The translations under genes and the position numbers were made by a program. A stretch of 64,000 nt of DNA from contig JAKUDP010000016.1 in NCBI GenBank assembly GCA_022570795.1, positions 124,001 through 188,000 of the forward strand. Reading direction: 5' to 3'. This DNA comes from Sphaerulina vaccinii. Taxonomy: Eukaryota; Ascomycota; Dothideomycetes; Mycosphaerellales; Mycosphaerellaceae. Of this stretch, positions 29,201 through 38,254 are shown in pieces (positions within the stretch are counted from its first letter, which is position 1; every line of letters starts with the position of its first letter). Under the pieces are notes generated by a model, which was given only the letters and a program-made list of their open reading frames with translations, searched no databases and had not been told where the DNA came from.

Positions 29201-29888
29201 CACGCACCTCTTACCCACACCAGAGATCCATCAAACAGTTTCAAGCTACGTGGACTACTTCATCAACACCTTAAATTGGGACCCCAACGATATACCAGCT
29301 CTCATCAAGCAATGCTATGAACAACCGATGAAGGCTGGCTTACAACCTCTCCAAGTCGAGAGCATCATGTCCACCTATCACGAACAGTTACTTCACTACC
29401 AACTATTCGACGAAGCTGCTATTCTTCGAAAGCTATGCTACCCAGCCTACCCAGCTGTCTATGAAGATTTCCTGGGCGAGAACATAGTACATCTTATGTG
29501 TGGACAATGCTCGAGACCTGTCGCCGCCGCCGGCTCTTCACTCCGCTGCGACCGCTGCAAGAACACAATACAAGAGACCTGTCCTATCTGCTGGATGGTT
29601 AGGTCACCCTACTTACACCAATCCTCCCTACTCTACTCCTGCTGCCTTTTATGTGGACACACCGCACACGCTGCGTGTCTAGATGAGTGGTTCTCTGAGG
29701 CCAAAGGCGAGGGATGTCCAACGGCTGCTTGTCTGTGCGACTGCGTGGCTGGCATTAGAAGAGAGGAGAAGCTTGCTGCAGCGGAGAGAGAGGCTCATAT
29801 CAAGACACATGGAAGAGTGAAGAGCGATGAGTGGAGAGCTCGCGAGAGTAAGGCTGTTGGTGGAGCGAGGAGTGAGTTGAAGAAGTAA
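26241..29888 (+). CDS. SEA complex / GATOR2 subunit, WD40-RING protein (RTC1/WDR24 type)
   Basis: Component of the vacuole-associated SEA complex (GATOR2 in animals), which relays amino-acid status to TORC1. The 1215-codon frame starts at 26241, with a second possible start ten codons later (MPTSGK). Residues about 140-420 carry WD40 repeats, visible as LLSGSQDGTVRLWDIRD, a DVKWSP block, and HIVTAGSDKTIRVFDVS. A long disordered Ser/Pro-rich middle (about 470-930) follows, then a helical region (about 940-1080) with a YPQLAA segment. The C-terminal zinc region (about 1085-1180) has CGQC, CDRC, CPIC, a CLLCGH-x2-HAACL motif and a final CPTAACLCDC. This WD40-helical-RING order and the CPT-A-CLCDC ending are typical of WDR24/WDR59-like proteins. 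RTC1 is favoured over Sea3 from the architecture; the exact paralog needs a phylogeny. Confidence 0.85.
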   Translation: MDLALWEKPTMPTSGKASAAALIPPRAPPLPAPRPLQRARDAASRFLGYASRPPSPQSLQDEDRFEYGGSQMRSASLSASQNATTSHRTGLEIKTLSINESGTHAIIAGKEIFKTVRIEGGRCAEDINLRSKIRSTPNQASGAPRQIYSIDIADVAWAKGDTGNYVAAATSSGKIIVYDLGHAGLQAAQLIEHKRQVHNVSFSPHKGSLLLSGSQDGTVRLWDIRDVRNQRVVGDIQSKRRFQGQSDGVRDVKWSPTEGLDFAFATDAGELQRWDMRNLKAPKVRVPAHALACNTVDWHPDGKHIVTAGSDKTIRVFDVSGSRPKKASWEIRTPHPTMHVRWRPSCQSMMPQDNGAGLCTQVVAYYDRDHPVMHVWDFRRPHLPFRELHPYPSSPTDMLWHSQDLLWTVGREGTLLQTDIQHAPKVIDRCNLQAIAVSPLGELTFVAQTRKQRRVPKPNPTLETKSSNLSNSPDANFLSRSWADDGVDHSFLSILPSKRPKRANSNSRFTTVTQPSRDQKLSATIKLDDILLNRQSCRPQQVACRGQLPGQNSRKFVAYMADRWATEFQAAPSDEKFLALVSKAFKDNEDHAASVGFLQTAQTWKTVSHCVMDHLADRMAFKQRRSAKRTSTQSDDHQKTSIESLATRFAAQHLKPLAQSPGSIRPISTLAQQLALPESTSNVPTPLARPHTGDRDFLPDIDTSEHIMLPQSLTSGLHMPSSPSQRPLSSSSSRRLTMDSLAEMHEMQKRQTYEETAERSEMVKRWSAQAKTVLNLDPVDNRGVRIPLSKLEDHGSGESFQFLEDSAGSREASFPASFESSKSTGAIDMPSAHPSRTRVTRVQTPEQASQATPAENGDIGSTDFAFSEEVRDHRPTLSKSSAFHATGASGKVDLSTRAESETAERQLQLHVAPQHKISQLAAETIIGNTPGSPGAIFSDEADVDLEENSIWTLVEMLHKLIEFYSEDQPYPQLAAILLLLMGPLLPRTHLLPTPEIHQTVSSYVDYFINTLNWDPNDIPALIKQCYEQPMKAGLQPLQVESIMSTYHEQLLHYQLFDEAAILRKLCYPAYPAVYEDFLGENIVHLMCGQCSRPVAAAGSSLRCDRCKNTIQETCPICWMVRSPYLHQSSLLYSCCLLCGHTAHAACLDEWFSEAKGEGCPTAACLCDCVAGIRREEKLAAAEREAHIKTHGRVKSDEWRARESKAVGGARSELKK

Positions 29889-30296
29889 TGGGAGTGAAGT
29901 TAGTATGGCATAGCGTAGCGAAGATACCCAATTTCTCCCGATAGGAATGACTACCATGGCATAATATATTGTTTCGTGCCAATGTACAGTCAGGCGCATT
30001 CTGGAGCTGTTCGAGAAAAACAGAGACGAAAACTTTGTATTGTATAATGTTCGTCGTTTGCCGTTTGCATGTTATGTGTGGGTATCTCAGATATTACATT
30101 TGTATCAATGTTAGCCTCCCTCCCATTCCCATAATGAACGCCTTCCCTCTGCCCAAATCTCCGGGGCGAGCTGGCGCCAGACATAGCCATACTAAAGCAG
30201 CCCTTGCTGATCATCTGCAGCATGTAGTGAACGCCACGAAACGATCTAAGATATCATATTTTGATGAACGAAGTCAGGTCAATCAGTCTCGCCGAC
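29889..30296. other. Convergent intergenic region
   Basis: 3' flanks of the RTC1-like gene (plus) and the SNF2 gene (minus). Only short unrelated frames present. Confidence 0.4.
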
Positions 30297-33200
30297 TCAG
30301 CGACGAGCATTCGCAGCGCGATAGTTGACCTGCTGGTTCGGATTGGCAGTGACGCCAAAGAGGTAGGCCAACTCCTGTACGCCAAGACGAGCAAGGTTCG
30401 CGGCCGACTTTTCGTCCAGTGCTTCCGAAATGAGGGCGCGCTTCTTCTCTTGAAGCTCGATAATTCGGTCCTCGACAGTGCCTGCGATCAAGACGCGATG
30501 AACGGTAACTGGCCGCATCTGGCCAATGCGATGAGCACGATCAACAGCCTGCTCCTCGATATATGGGTTCCAGAATGGGTCGAGGATGATGACCTGACTA
30601 GCCGTATTGAGGTTGAGTCCTGCATTGCCGGCCTTGAGAGACACCAGCATAATGCGTACGTTCTTCCGCTCGTCTTTGAAATCGTCCACGGCATCGGCTC
30701 GCATGTTGGCCGTCATGCTGCCATCGTAGCGACGATAGACGTAATTTTCGCCATCGATCGGAATCTCCAGTAAGTCGAGCAGTGATGTCCACTGGCTGAA
30801 GATGAGAACTTTCTCTCCTTCCTTGCTCTGCATGACCTCTCTCAAGATCTCCATAGTCTTCTCGATCTTGGCAGAGGTGACATATGTCTTGCGAACATGC
30901 TTGAGGTACTTCTTCTTGGCATCCTTGCTGCGCGTCGACTTCTTCTTGAGGTCGGCCAAGGTGACAGCAGACATCTTCTCCTTCTTCTTCTTTTCCTTCT
31001 TCTTGCCTTTGCCCTTCGACTTCTTGCTCGGCTTCTCCTTAGCTTTACCCTTGCCCTTGGACTTCTTCACTCGCGCAGCCTCGCCAGCGAAGATGCCATT
31101 GCTGAGGTTCGAAGGACCAGCAACGCCCTCTTCTTCTTCCTGCTTCTTCACCTTAGGTCGTGCGTCGAGGTCGTCGTCATCAATCTCATCATCGTCATCA
31201 GCCAGCTCGCGCTTGACAGCTTTCTCCTTCTTCATCTTGGACGGCTTCGCATCAAGGTCATCATCATCAGATTCGTCCTCTTCGATTTCCTCATCGTCAT
31301 TAACGATGAAACCTCCAAGAGTGTGGTCTCCCGCATCTTCCTCTGCTTCGCTCTCTGTGTCAGAGCCATCGTTGACGTCGTCGCCATCGTTTTCATCACT
31401 GTCGTCATCATTGTCAGAATCGCTGACCACCTCATCCTCGCCCTCCATCGCAGCGCGCTCCTCTTCGGTAAGTAATTCTGGCATGTGCACTCGCTTGAAG
31501 CTGTTAAAATCAGTGAGGCGCTTCGCATCGATACCACCACGGCAGTTGGGGCACCGAGCACCACCGTTCTCGTTACCATTCTGAATCGCATTGGCTGGAT
31601 CAGCTATCTTGGCGAAGCAATCCGCGCAAGTGTCGTGACCGCATGGGATGAAGATGGCAGGATTTGCGACCGCGTCATAGCACACTGGGCACTCGAAGTT
31701 GCCTCCTGTTGCCTTGATGCGCTCTATGACTTGTGGATCAAGCTCCTTTGCAAACGTTAACATCTGATCTTCGGTCATATCCGCAGCAGCAGCGACGCCA
31801 AAGTCTTTGATCAGATGCGGATGGCAGCATGCCTGTCTGAGTCGTAGAAGCAATACCAAGATCGCAGAATAGCTCTGACCGACAGTGCCTCGTCTTAGGT
31901 ACTTGTTGAACTGCACTTGTGTTTGCGTTTCGAGAGCTTTGTAGAAGTCCTGCTCGTCTTCGCTAAATTCTGGATTGTCGACTGTCGTGGATCGCTCCGG
32001 CAGATTGAGGATTGGCTCGCCTTCGAACTTGCTCTTCTTCGTGCGTCGTAACATGATCGATTTGCATAGTGCCTGGAACTTCCGCATAGCCTGGTCTCGA
32101 GATGCCTCGTGTGCAGATCGCAGTGGAGTGTTGAAGTCGACGCGGAACTTCTCCCAGTGGCAGTATGGCCGAATTTTCAGGAACTTGACCAGCGAGTAGA
32201 GTTCCTCCACATTGTTCATCATGGGGGTGCCCGTGACACAGAAGCGATACTTGGCTTTCAGCAAACAAGCCCCCTTGGCAGTCTGCGTGTTCCTGTTCTT
32301 AATACATTGAGCCTCGTCGAGAATCACGCGATACCAATTGGCATTGTCTGCGAGGAAGACCAGCTTCTCAGATGGGTACGGCACCGCATCTGGATTCGAC
32401 TTCTTCCGGAGAGTGAAGTTCTCCAGCTTCTTCAGCTCTGATGCTATGCTGCCATACGTGGTGAGTACAACATCGTATGTGCGCAGTTCATCGAAGTCTT
32501 TTGCTTTCTTGGCACCATGGTGTGTGTAGACTGTCAGCTGAGTCCGTGGCCCGCGCTTAAGCTTCGTGTGTATTTCTTGTGCCCATTGTCGCAATAACGC
32601 GACAGGAGCGATGATCAGTGTGGTCTTGCAACGCGGATCCTGCGACTTTCGAGTGACCATGAGCGACAGCATCTGGACTGTCTTGCCCAGACCCATGTCA
32701 TCTGCGAGAATGCCTCCACACGCAGAACCTTCTTCTTGCTTCTTGAGCCATGTCAGACCGACCTCCTGGTACTTGTGCAGTCTGATAGTCAGGTCGTCTG
32801 GTGTCTGCACACGAAGATGGGCAGGCATGTCCTCGTCTGGCCGGATGTTCGCAAGCAGCTCCTGCAGTTCTTCTGCCGTCTTTGAAGGATCGTAGTTTGC
32901 CATTGCATCGAGTCGATCTCGATACAAGTCCTCGCGTCCAGCATATCCTGGCAACGGAAACTGACCTGGACGCACATTCATACCTTGATATATTATATCA
33001 TCGTCGTCGTCCAAGTTTATAGGGTTATTGTTGCCGTAGACGAGGTTTCCCACTTCTCGCACCTGTCCAGCAAAGCGATGGGCTCCATCGCGGAGTGCAT
33101 CAGCCAACTGCTGCTGCCATGCCAGACCACCGTTGTTACCAGCTGGGCCGAATGCAGGAGCGTGAGCGCCGGGTGCGTGCACGTTCGGACCATTGTTAGG

Positions 33201-34247
33201 AGTACCGGGAAATGCACCTGGCATCTGGAATTGTGGCGGCGGAGCAGGTCTCTGTGCCATCGGATGCTGGCGGTGATTCGGAGTGAAGCGGTTAGGTTCA
33301 ACCTCGACTATATCATCGTCACTGTCACTATTGGTCAGGTCAACAACGGGAGCGACCTGGCGTGGTCTATTCGCCAAAGACCTATCCGAAGGGAATCCGA
33401 ACGGTTCTGCTTTGACTTGTGTCTTCGTGTCAGCCGCAGGTTCGTATTTGGGAAAGCCTTGGTAAGGATTTGGACGCTGAGATGATGAGGACTCTGCCTT
33501 AACCGGTGGAGGCGGACGATTGAAACGACCATCGAAGCTGAGCGTCGTCTGCACATTGGGCCTAGAGGATGAAGCAAATGACTGATGAGCTGGCTGTTGT
33601 TGTCCTATCTGTCGAGCAAAGGCCTCGTCTCGTAGCATGGCCTCGCGTTGCCGTCTCGCAGCTGCTTCAGCCGCCTGTTGACGCGCAAAGATACGGTTTC
33701 TCTCCTGTTCTCCATGGCCCAGATCGCGTGGCACAAACTCGTAAGATCCTTCAGAAGAGGTCGGCGTCGGCGCATTTGATGGATCCGGAGTCTGGCGTTT
33801 GGATGCCTGCCCTTCAGCCTGCAGATATGAAGACTGCGGCCGTGGACGTTTCATGCTATTAGCAGGCATACCGCCGAATGGTATTGCGGTATCTGAGCTG
33901 AAAGGGTTGGTCCCAAAGCTGCTGCTGTGACTGTGATTGCTCGGAGGTCGGCCTCCCATGGTGGTGTTCCAGAAATTGCCTTGGTTGGCGTTAGATCCGC
34001 CGTTCATGGTTTGCTGATTGATGTTGTGGTTACTGGCTTGACTCTGCGGTCGCGACGCTGAGTTAATTCGTGCCTCTAGCTCCACTTTCTTTGTCTCAAG
34101 CTGTGACAGTTCAGCTTGAAGCTCTTCCAGTTTTTGCTGATAGTCGTCATCTGCCGTATCGAGGGAGTCTATCAGCACGGCTTTGAATGCGAGGTCGTCG
34201 AGGACATCGTCGAGCTCGTTGTTTGCGATGTCGGAAAAAGTGGCCAT
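30297..34247 (-). CDS. SNF2-family ATPase with inserted RING finger (ULS1/RAD16 group)
   Basis: A DNA-dependent ATPase combined with a ubiquitin-ligase-type RING, a design shared by Uls1/Ris1, Rad5, Rad16 and fission yeast Rrp1/2; these remodel chromatin-bound proteins, often SUMO-modified ones. The 1316-codon frame has: an N-terminal coiled region (about 20-65); a Gln/Pro/Asn-rich segment containing VVDLTNSDSDDD, a hydrophobic-plus-acidic pattern typical of SUMO-interacting motifs; SNF2 motif I LADDMGLGKT near residue 516; a DEAQ box (VILDEAQ); a C4-type RING near 852-900 (CPVCYD ... CGHDTCADC ... CPNCRG); an acidic insert (about 930-1010) and a Lys-rich stretch (about 1060-1110); then the helicase C-terminal lobe, with LIFSQWTSLLD, VSLKAGNAGLNL and a DRAHRIGQ motif. 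Start at 34247 is the first Met. I favour Uls1-like over Rad5, since no HIRAN domain is seen. Confidence 0.9.
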   Translation of the reverse strand: MATFSDIANNELDDVLDDLAFKAVLIDSLDTADDDYQQKLEELQAELSQLETKKVELEARINSASRPQSQASNHNINQQTMNGGSNANQGNFWNTTMGGRPPSNHSHSSSFGTNPFSSDTAIPFGGMPANSMKRPRPQSSYLQAEGQASKRQTPDPSNAPTPTSSEGSYEFVPRDLGHGEQERNRIFARQQAAEAAARRQREAMLRDEAFARQIGQQQPAHQSFASSSRPNVQTTLSFDGRFNRPPPPVKAESSSSQRPNPYQGFPKYEPAADTKTQVKAEPFGFPSDRSLANRPRQVAPVVDLTNSDSDDDIVEVEPNRFTPNHRQHPMAQRPAPPPQFQMPGAFPGTPNNGPNVHAPGAHAPAFGPAGNNGGLAWQQQLADALRDGAHRFAGQVREVGNLVYGNNNPINLDDDDDIIYQGMNVRPGQFPLPGYAGREDLYRDRLDAMANYDPSKTAEELQELLANIRPDEDMPAHLRVQTPDDLTIRLHKYQEVGLTWLKKQEEGSACGGILADDMGLGKTVQMLSLMVTRKSQDPRCKTTLIIAPVALLRQWAQEIHTKLKRGPRTQLTVYTHHGAKKAKDFDELRTYDVVLTTYGSIASELKKLENFTLRKKSNPDAVPYPSEKLVFLADNANWYRVILDEAQCIKNRNTQTAKGACLLKAKYRFCVTGTPMMNNVEELYSLVKFLKIRPYCHWEKFRVDFNTPLRSAHEASRDQAMRKFQALCKSIMLRRTKKSKFEGEPILNLPERSTTVDNPEFSEDEQDFYKALETQTQVQFNKYLRRGTVGQSYSAILVLLLRLRQACCHPHLIKDFGVAAAADMTEDQMLTFAKELDPQVIERIKATGGNFECPVCYDAVANPAIFIPCGHDTCADCFAKIADPANAIQNGNENGGARCPNCRGGIDAKRLTDFNSFKRVHMPELLTEEERAAMEGEDEVVSDSDNDDDSDENDGDDVNDGSDTESEAEEDAGDHTLGGFIVNDDEEIEEDESDDDDLDAKPSKMKKEKAVKRELADDDDEIDDDDLDARPKVKKQEEEEGVAGPSNLSNGIFAGEAARVKKSKGKGKAKEKPSKKSKGKGKKKEKKKKEKMSAVTLADLKKKSTRSKDAKKKYLKHVRKTYVTSAKIEKTMEILREVMQSKEGEKVLIFSQWTSLLDLLEIPIDGENYVYRRYDGSMTANMRADAVDDFKDERKNVRIMLVSLKAGNAGLNLNTASQVIILDPFWNPYIEEQAVDRAHRIGQMRPVTVHRVLIAGTVEDRIIELQEKKRALISEALDEKSAANLARLGVQELAYLFGVTANPNQQVNYRAANARR

Positions 34248-35440
34248 GATGTAGTGAAATATCCGATGAGAGACACAGTCGCCGGCCTCTTGGCAGAGAT
34301 AATATGCGCCAGTCGGGGGAAAAGGGTTTAGCGGGCGTTACACAAGTGAAGTCCCTCGCCGGGGCAAAATCTGCGGTCTCGTGGCAAAGTGAGCGGGCGG
34401 CGGGATTTAATGCTGAGTCCAGCTGGCGACAACTCCAGCGGCGCTGCGTTTCCGAGCAGTACCAGGCGGCCTCATAGATCACGCAGTGTGTAAATGTATG
34501 CAGCGAAGCGTTGGTGTTAAGGCTGTGAAGTCAATAGAAGTGGTGTCTTCAGATGTCGCGCGCGCTTGCCGTGTCCACACGTCATGTGTGGATGCCTGGT
34601 TCGTGTCGTGATCTGCAGGGTTCTGTAAGGCTGAAAAATAATACGCGACGCGTCGACTTCACAGTAGCATATATACATCTACAATCACTCCTCAATATGC
34701 ACCTTTTACTTCATGAAGACACGCAGCACTAGTAGCAAGAAGCTGTAGCTCCGCAGGATGTCGAAAAAGCTACCAACTTGTCAAGCACCCCTCAATGCGA
34801 AGCTTTTCTCAACAAAGAGGCCGCACTGGAGCATGTGACCAGTCACAGTCTGCACACTGTACCGTATTGATCAAAACGATGAACACGACAGCAACGAACT
34901 TCGCCGCATTCTGAAGACCTACGATCTCTAAAACGTGTAGATTTGTCCAAGTGCCGTCTGTCTTTGGATCTAGAACCGTGGTAGGCTCGAGAGCTCGGAA
35001 AGACCACACGAAGCTGAATGACCACTTGTACGGAAGACATCTCGATGTGTCGTACTAACACAATCGCGAACCTCTCCGATCCCTGAACTCTGCTTTCATA
35101 GCATATCGAGCCTACCTGCAGTTGCACAGACAACGCGAGACCGTGGAGAGGGCGGCAACGATTATGATGAGTGTTCCCGTCCCTCCTCTAGGAACAGGTT
35201 CATAGACTTCAATTCTGTATAACAAAGCAACGCGGAGTTTGCCGAACACATAGCCTCTCAATATCATATACTCCACATCTTGAGGTATCCTAAGTCCAAC
35301 GATATAAACCACTTCAGTCGTATCCCATCAAGAACGCCCAAATCCCCAGGCTTCAGGACTCTCAAATTCTAACAAAAATCCCATTTTTGGGAAAATTCCA
35401 GCCGTTTATATCTATATCCAACCTCAATTTTTGCTTACTA

Positions 35441-35515
35441 ACAATCGTCCTGCCTTCGTGGTCTAGTCGGTAAGTCGTCAGTAGTGTCTGATGCTGGCTT
35501 AGTGGTTTCGGCGAA
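35441..35515 (+). repeat. tRNA-like internal-promoter repeat, copy 1
   Basis: The most diverged of three related units. A GTGGTCTAGTCGG block resembles a Pol III A box; then come TAAGTCGTC and CTGATGCT blocks shared with the other copies, and a GTGGTTTCGGCGA block where a B box would lie. No complete tRNA fold was found. Confidence 0.4.
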
Positions 35516-35686
35516 CAACCAGTTGAAGTACCTTAGCTGCCTTGGTGTCTTGGTGAGACGTGCGACCTATGGGTCTTGGCGGTTGTTTTGGTTTTTGTTC
35601 GATGGGAGGAAATCTTTCTCTTATCCTTTTAGGATCTTTGCTTCTGTCAAAGAATGGGTGTTTATGTGTGAAGTTGATGTGGCTGC

Positions 35687-35760
35687 TTACAATAGTCGTC
35701 GTTGGTCTAGTGGGAGATACAGTAAGTCGTTGACATAGTTGATGCTTGTTTCAATAGTCG
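35687..35760 (+). repeat. tRNA-like internal-promoter repeat, copy 2
   Basis: Shares AATAGTCGTC, TTGGTCTAGTGG, CAGTAAGTCGT, GACATAG and TGATGCTTG blocks in the same order and spacing as copy 3. The TTGTTTCAATAG block sits at the B-box position. Confidence 0.5.
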
Positions 35761-35920
35761 TGAGGAGGCTCTTGAAGTCAGCGGTCTTGTAGTGACTCGG
35801 TTACCACTGCAACTCGCAGCAAAGTGGCGATTGTTTTGCTCTTCCTTGGCCACTTGCCTCATTTCTTTTGCTGGCCTGTATGCTGGGAGTGGACGTCCAT
35901 ATACAAGCTGAGAATCATCA

Positions 35921-35995
35921 ATCTCAATAGTCGTCATTGGTCTAGTGGTATGGTCAGTAAGTCGTCGGCATAGCTGATGCTTGATCGAACAGCTC
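35921..35995 (+). repeat. tRNA-like internal-promoter repeat, copy 3
   Basis: Best-preserved unit: CAATAGTCGTC, TTGGTCTAGTGGTATGG (a good A-box match, as in tRNA-Gly/Glu 5' halves), TCAGTAAGTCGTC, GGCATAG, TGATGCTTG, then TTGATCGAACAG, resembling a B box. Confidence 0.5.
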
Positions 35996-36117
35996 CGGAT
36001 CAGATCCTCTCAAGACGAGTCTGTACTTGATGCATGGCATAGGTGCGATTGTTCCACACAGGATGAGGCGACTCTTTTGTCTCTCGCATTACGAGCAATG
36101 CAACTTTTTGCGCCTCT

Positions 36118-37263
36118 TCAGCGCTGTTCAAGCCACTCCTGCAGCTTCTGCGTAGAGCCAGCACTATCATAGTCAACCGCTGGCCAGCCACTCTCCTTAT
36201 AGATGTAATACACAGCTTTTGTGTCCTGCCACATCTTTTTCCATTCTTTGGACGAGTCTTCATAGGCGACATCAGTCTCGTACTCGTCTTCGTGAGCTAC
36301 AGTAGTCTGCTCTTCGGCAGAAGAACCAGGCTTTGGTGATTCTGCTTGGCTTGAAGGGTCTTCGTCCACATACCGCCGTCCATCAGTCCCAGCCTCTTCC
36401 AAGAGCTTCTCAACCTCTTCTACCTCGACATCGATCTCCTCGTTATCTTCGGACGTATCGCTAGCACTGCTACTGCTATCATCATCTTCATACTCATCAT
36501 CAGTATACGTATAATCATCCTGAAAATCTCTCGTTATGATCCTCTCAAAATGCTGCGCCACTCCTTTACTGTTGTTGAGTCGTAGCCCAGGCACAGGGAC
36601 CCAGAGTAGCTTTTCATAACGTCGTCTGCACTGCTCGAAGTAGTCGCGAATAGGCAGAGTGGCATAATTCATCCATTGATCTATAGGTTCAAGATCATCC
36701 TCATTGAGGCTATCAGGTAGTGGAAGGCCTGGGTACATTGGATTCCATTCTGTAATCGATGCGGATTTGATGTCGAGCAGTAGGTAGTGTCCTTCGTTGT
36801 TCGCTTGAGTGGCGAGCCAGATGACATGACCAGGAGTGGGTTGTTGTTCGTGAACGTATGCGGGCTCGAGTTCTCCATCGCAGTAGGCTATTGAGAGAGA
36901 GTTGTTCGTAATGTTGTTCTTGATATTGTGGGGCAGGAGATTGTTGCGAGGATATGGCAGACGACGCAGAAGTTCAATGGCTTCCTCAGTGCGAACTCTT
37001 GCTCGTAGCTCTGCCGATCTGATGTGAGGCCAACCTGGAGCTGGAGGGAAGACTAGGCTGTCGGGATTGATATGTGGTAGTCGAATCAGGAAACGATAGT
37101 AGTCTGAAATTGTGTCGATGATGTGCTGCAGTGAATTGACTGGTTCCGTATTGATCACTGGATTAGCTGTCATCTTATTGTAGGGCACCATCATAGACTG
37201 GCGAGCAACTCTTGAGTCCTGCAGCGCTATGCCCGACTTGCAGTTCCTACCTCGACGTGGCAC
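36118..37263 (-). CDS. Hypothetical protein with acidic C-terminal half
   Basis: A 381-codon uninterrupted frame; family not recognised. Residues about 45-150 form a compact, aromatic- and Pro-containing segment (DYYRFLIRLPHINPDSL, then PPAPGWPHI), followed by a globular-looking portion (about 150-240) with a GHVIWLATQ and a YLLLDIKS strand pattern. From about 255 the protein is strongly acidic and Ser-rich, with a DDEYEDDDSSSSASD run, and ends with an aromatic helix (EWKKMWQDTKAVYYIYKES). No signal peptide or membrane segment. The first Met is at 37263, with alternatives about 24 codons downstream. Possibly lineage-specific. Confidence 0.55.
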   Translation of the reverse strand: MPRRGRNCKSGIALQDSRVARQSMMVPYNKMTANPVINTEPVNSLQHIIDTISDYYRFLIRLPHINPDSLVFPPAPGWPHIRSAELRARVRTEEAIELLRRLPYPRNNLLPHNIKNNITNNSLSIAYCDGELEPAYVHEQQPTPGHVIWLATQANNEGHYLLLDIKSASITEWNPMYPGLPLPDSLNEDDLEPIDQWMNYATLPIRDYFEQCRRRYEKLLWVPVPGLRLNNSKGVAQHFERIITRDFQDDYTYTDDEYEDDDSSSSASDTSEDNEEIDVEVEEVEKLLEEAGTDGRRYVDEDPSSQAESPKPGSSAEEQTTVAHEDEYETDVAYEDSSKEWKKMWQDTKAVYYIYKESGWPAVDYDSAGSTQKLQEWLEQR

Positions 37264-38254
37264 AGGAGATGTTTCAGCTGGTGAGTCTGATGCCCAGCTA
37301 CACTCAGCTAGTGTACTGCGCTGCTTAATGCGAACACGTCCGAATGTCTCTCGTTCCTCTCAGGAAACCTCAGGACCAGATTCACACGAGCACAATCTTC
37401 TAACGTGTATCTCGGCTCGATCTTGCGTTTCAAGCCATTTGCAGGACCCTTTGCAATCCTTGTGCTGTGTTCTCGTAGGGCGTCTAGCTGCAGATGCAAG
37501 GCCCACGATGATATGTGATCGTATCTGAATCCCCCGCAGGGCAACTCAATACGCAGAACGCTCCGAGGCGTGGAGATGAACTTCTAGGATATGCTGGCGA
37601 CGCGTCTTCAGCTCAAACTAGCCTATGGAGACGTGTCTCCATACCCGGCTGGCAACGACAAGAAGAAATCGATGTTGATGAATGCAGAGAGTTGTTTCGT
37701 AGGAAGCTGAAGTGAAGAGGATTGGCATCCCAGCCTCGTGGCACTCATGTGGGGCCTCTCCACTGGAGCATCATCAGTCAGCAATCTCTGACATCTCCCT
37801 TGACCGCTCATCTTCAAGCTCTGTGGAACTCATATCCACTACAGCATGCGGGCATAGCAAGATACGCGTCTGAAGGAACCGAATGCATGGCAGAACAGCG
37901 GCCAGCGTTCTCTTCGTACCAGGATGAACTCGATGGACAGCTTGTTATGCCCTCTTTGGAGCGGCAAATGGATGGCCAAGGCGGTCGAGTCGTGCGCGCC
38001 TTGATGAGCTGATCATAGCGCGTTCCAGGCGCCTCGGAGGACCTCACAAATCACAAAGCAGTGCAGCGGCCGATATGTTGTCCCGCGATGGACTGCCCCT
38101 CACCTCACCTACGCTATCAAACACATGGTGGGGTCCATAACCAAGGTAAACATTTGCCGGGCTATAAAGACCTCCCTGCAGGAGACGACTCGCCTCATAT
38201 ATTTCCTTTTGCTTGATTGACATCCTCCCTCTAGCACTAAGACACACAGCAATC
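37264..38254. other. Divergent intergenic region upstream of aldehyde dehydrogenase
   Basis: 991 bp between divergent genes; the small frames at 37515-38047 on both strands have no recognisable content. The last 100 bp contain a TATA element and a leader. Confidence 0.4.
38163..38168 (+). promoter_or_regulatory. TATA-box candidate for aldehyde dehydrogenase
   Basis: TATAAA 87 bp before the proposed start codon at 38255, at a spacing normal for fungal promoters. A CCCCT stress-element-like sequence lies near 38086. Both are short enough to occur by chance. Confidence 0.45.

Larger units (their letters stand above)
34248..36117. other. Gene-poor intergenic region
   Basis: 1.87 kb holding the SNF2 gene promoter and three tRNA-promoter-like repeat copies (annotated separately). 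The 35370-35445 part is AT-rich. No protein-coding gene is convincing; the longest frames have no family resemblance. Confidence 0.45.

Noticed and set aside
30802..31584. 260-codon plus-strand frame
   Set aside because: Ser/Phe-rich antisense of the acidic and Lys-rich parts of the SNF2 gene.
35441..35995. Genuine tRNA genes
   Set aside because: A-box-like text is clear but no copy gives a full acceptor stem, anticodon arm and T loop by eye, so only a repeat is called.
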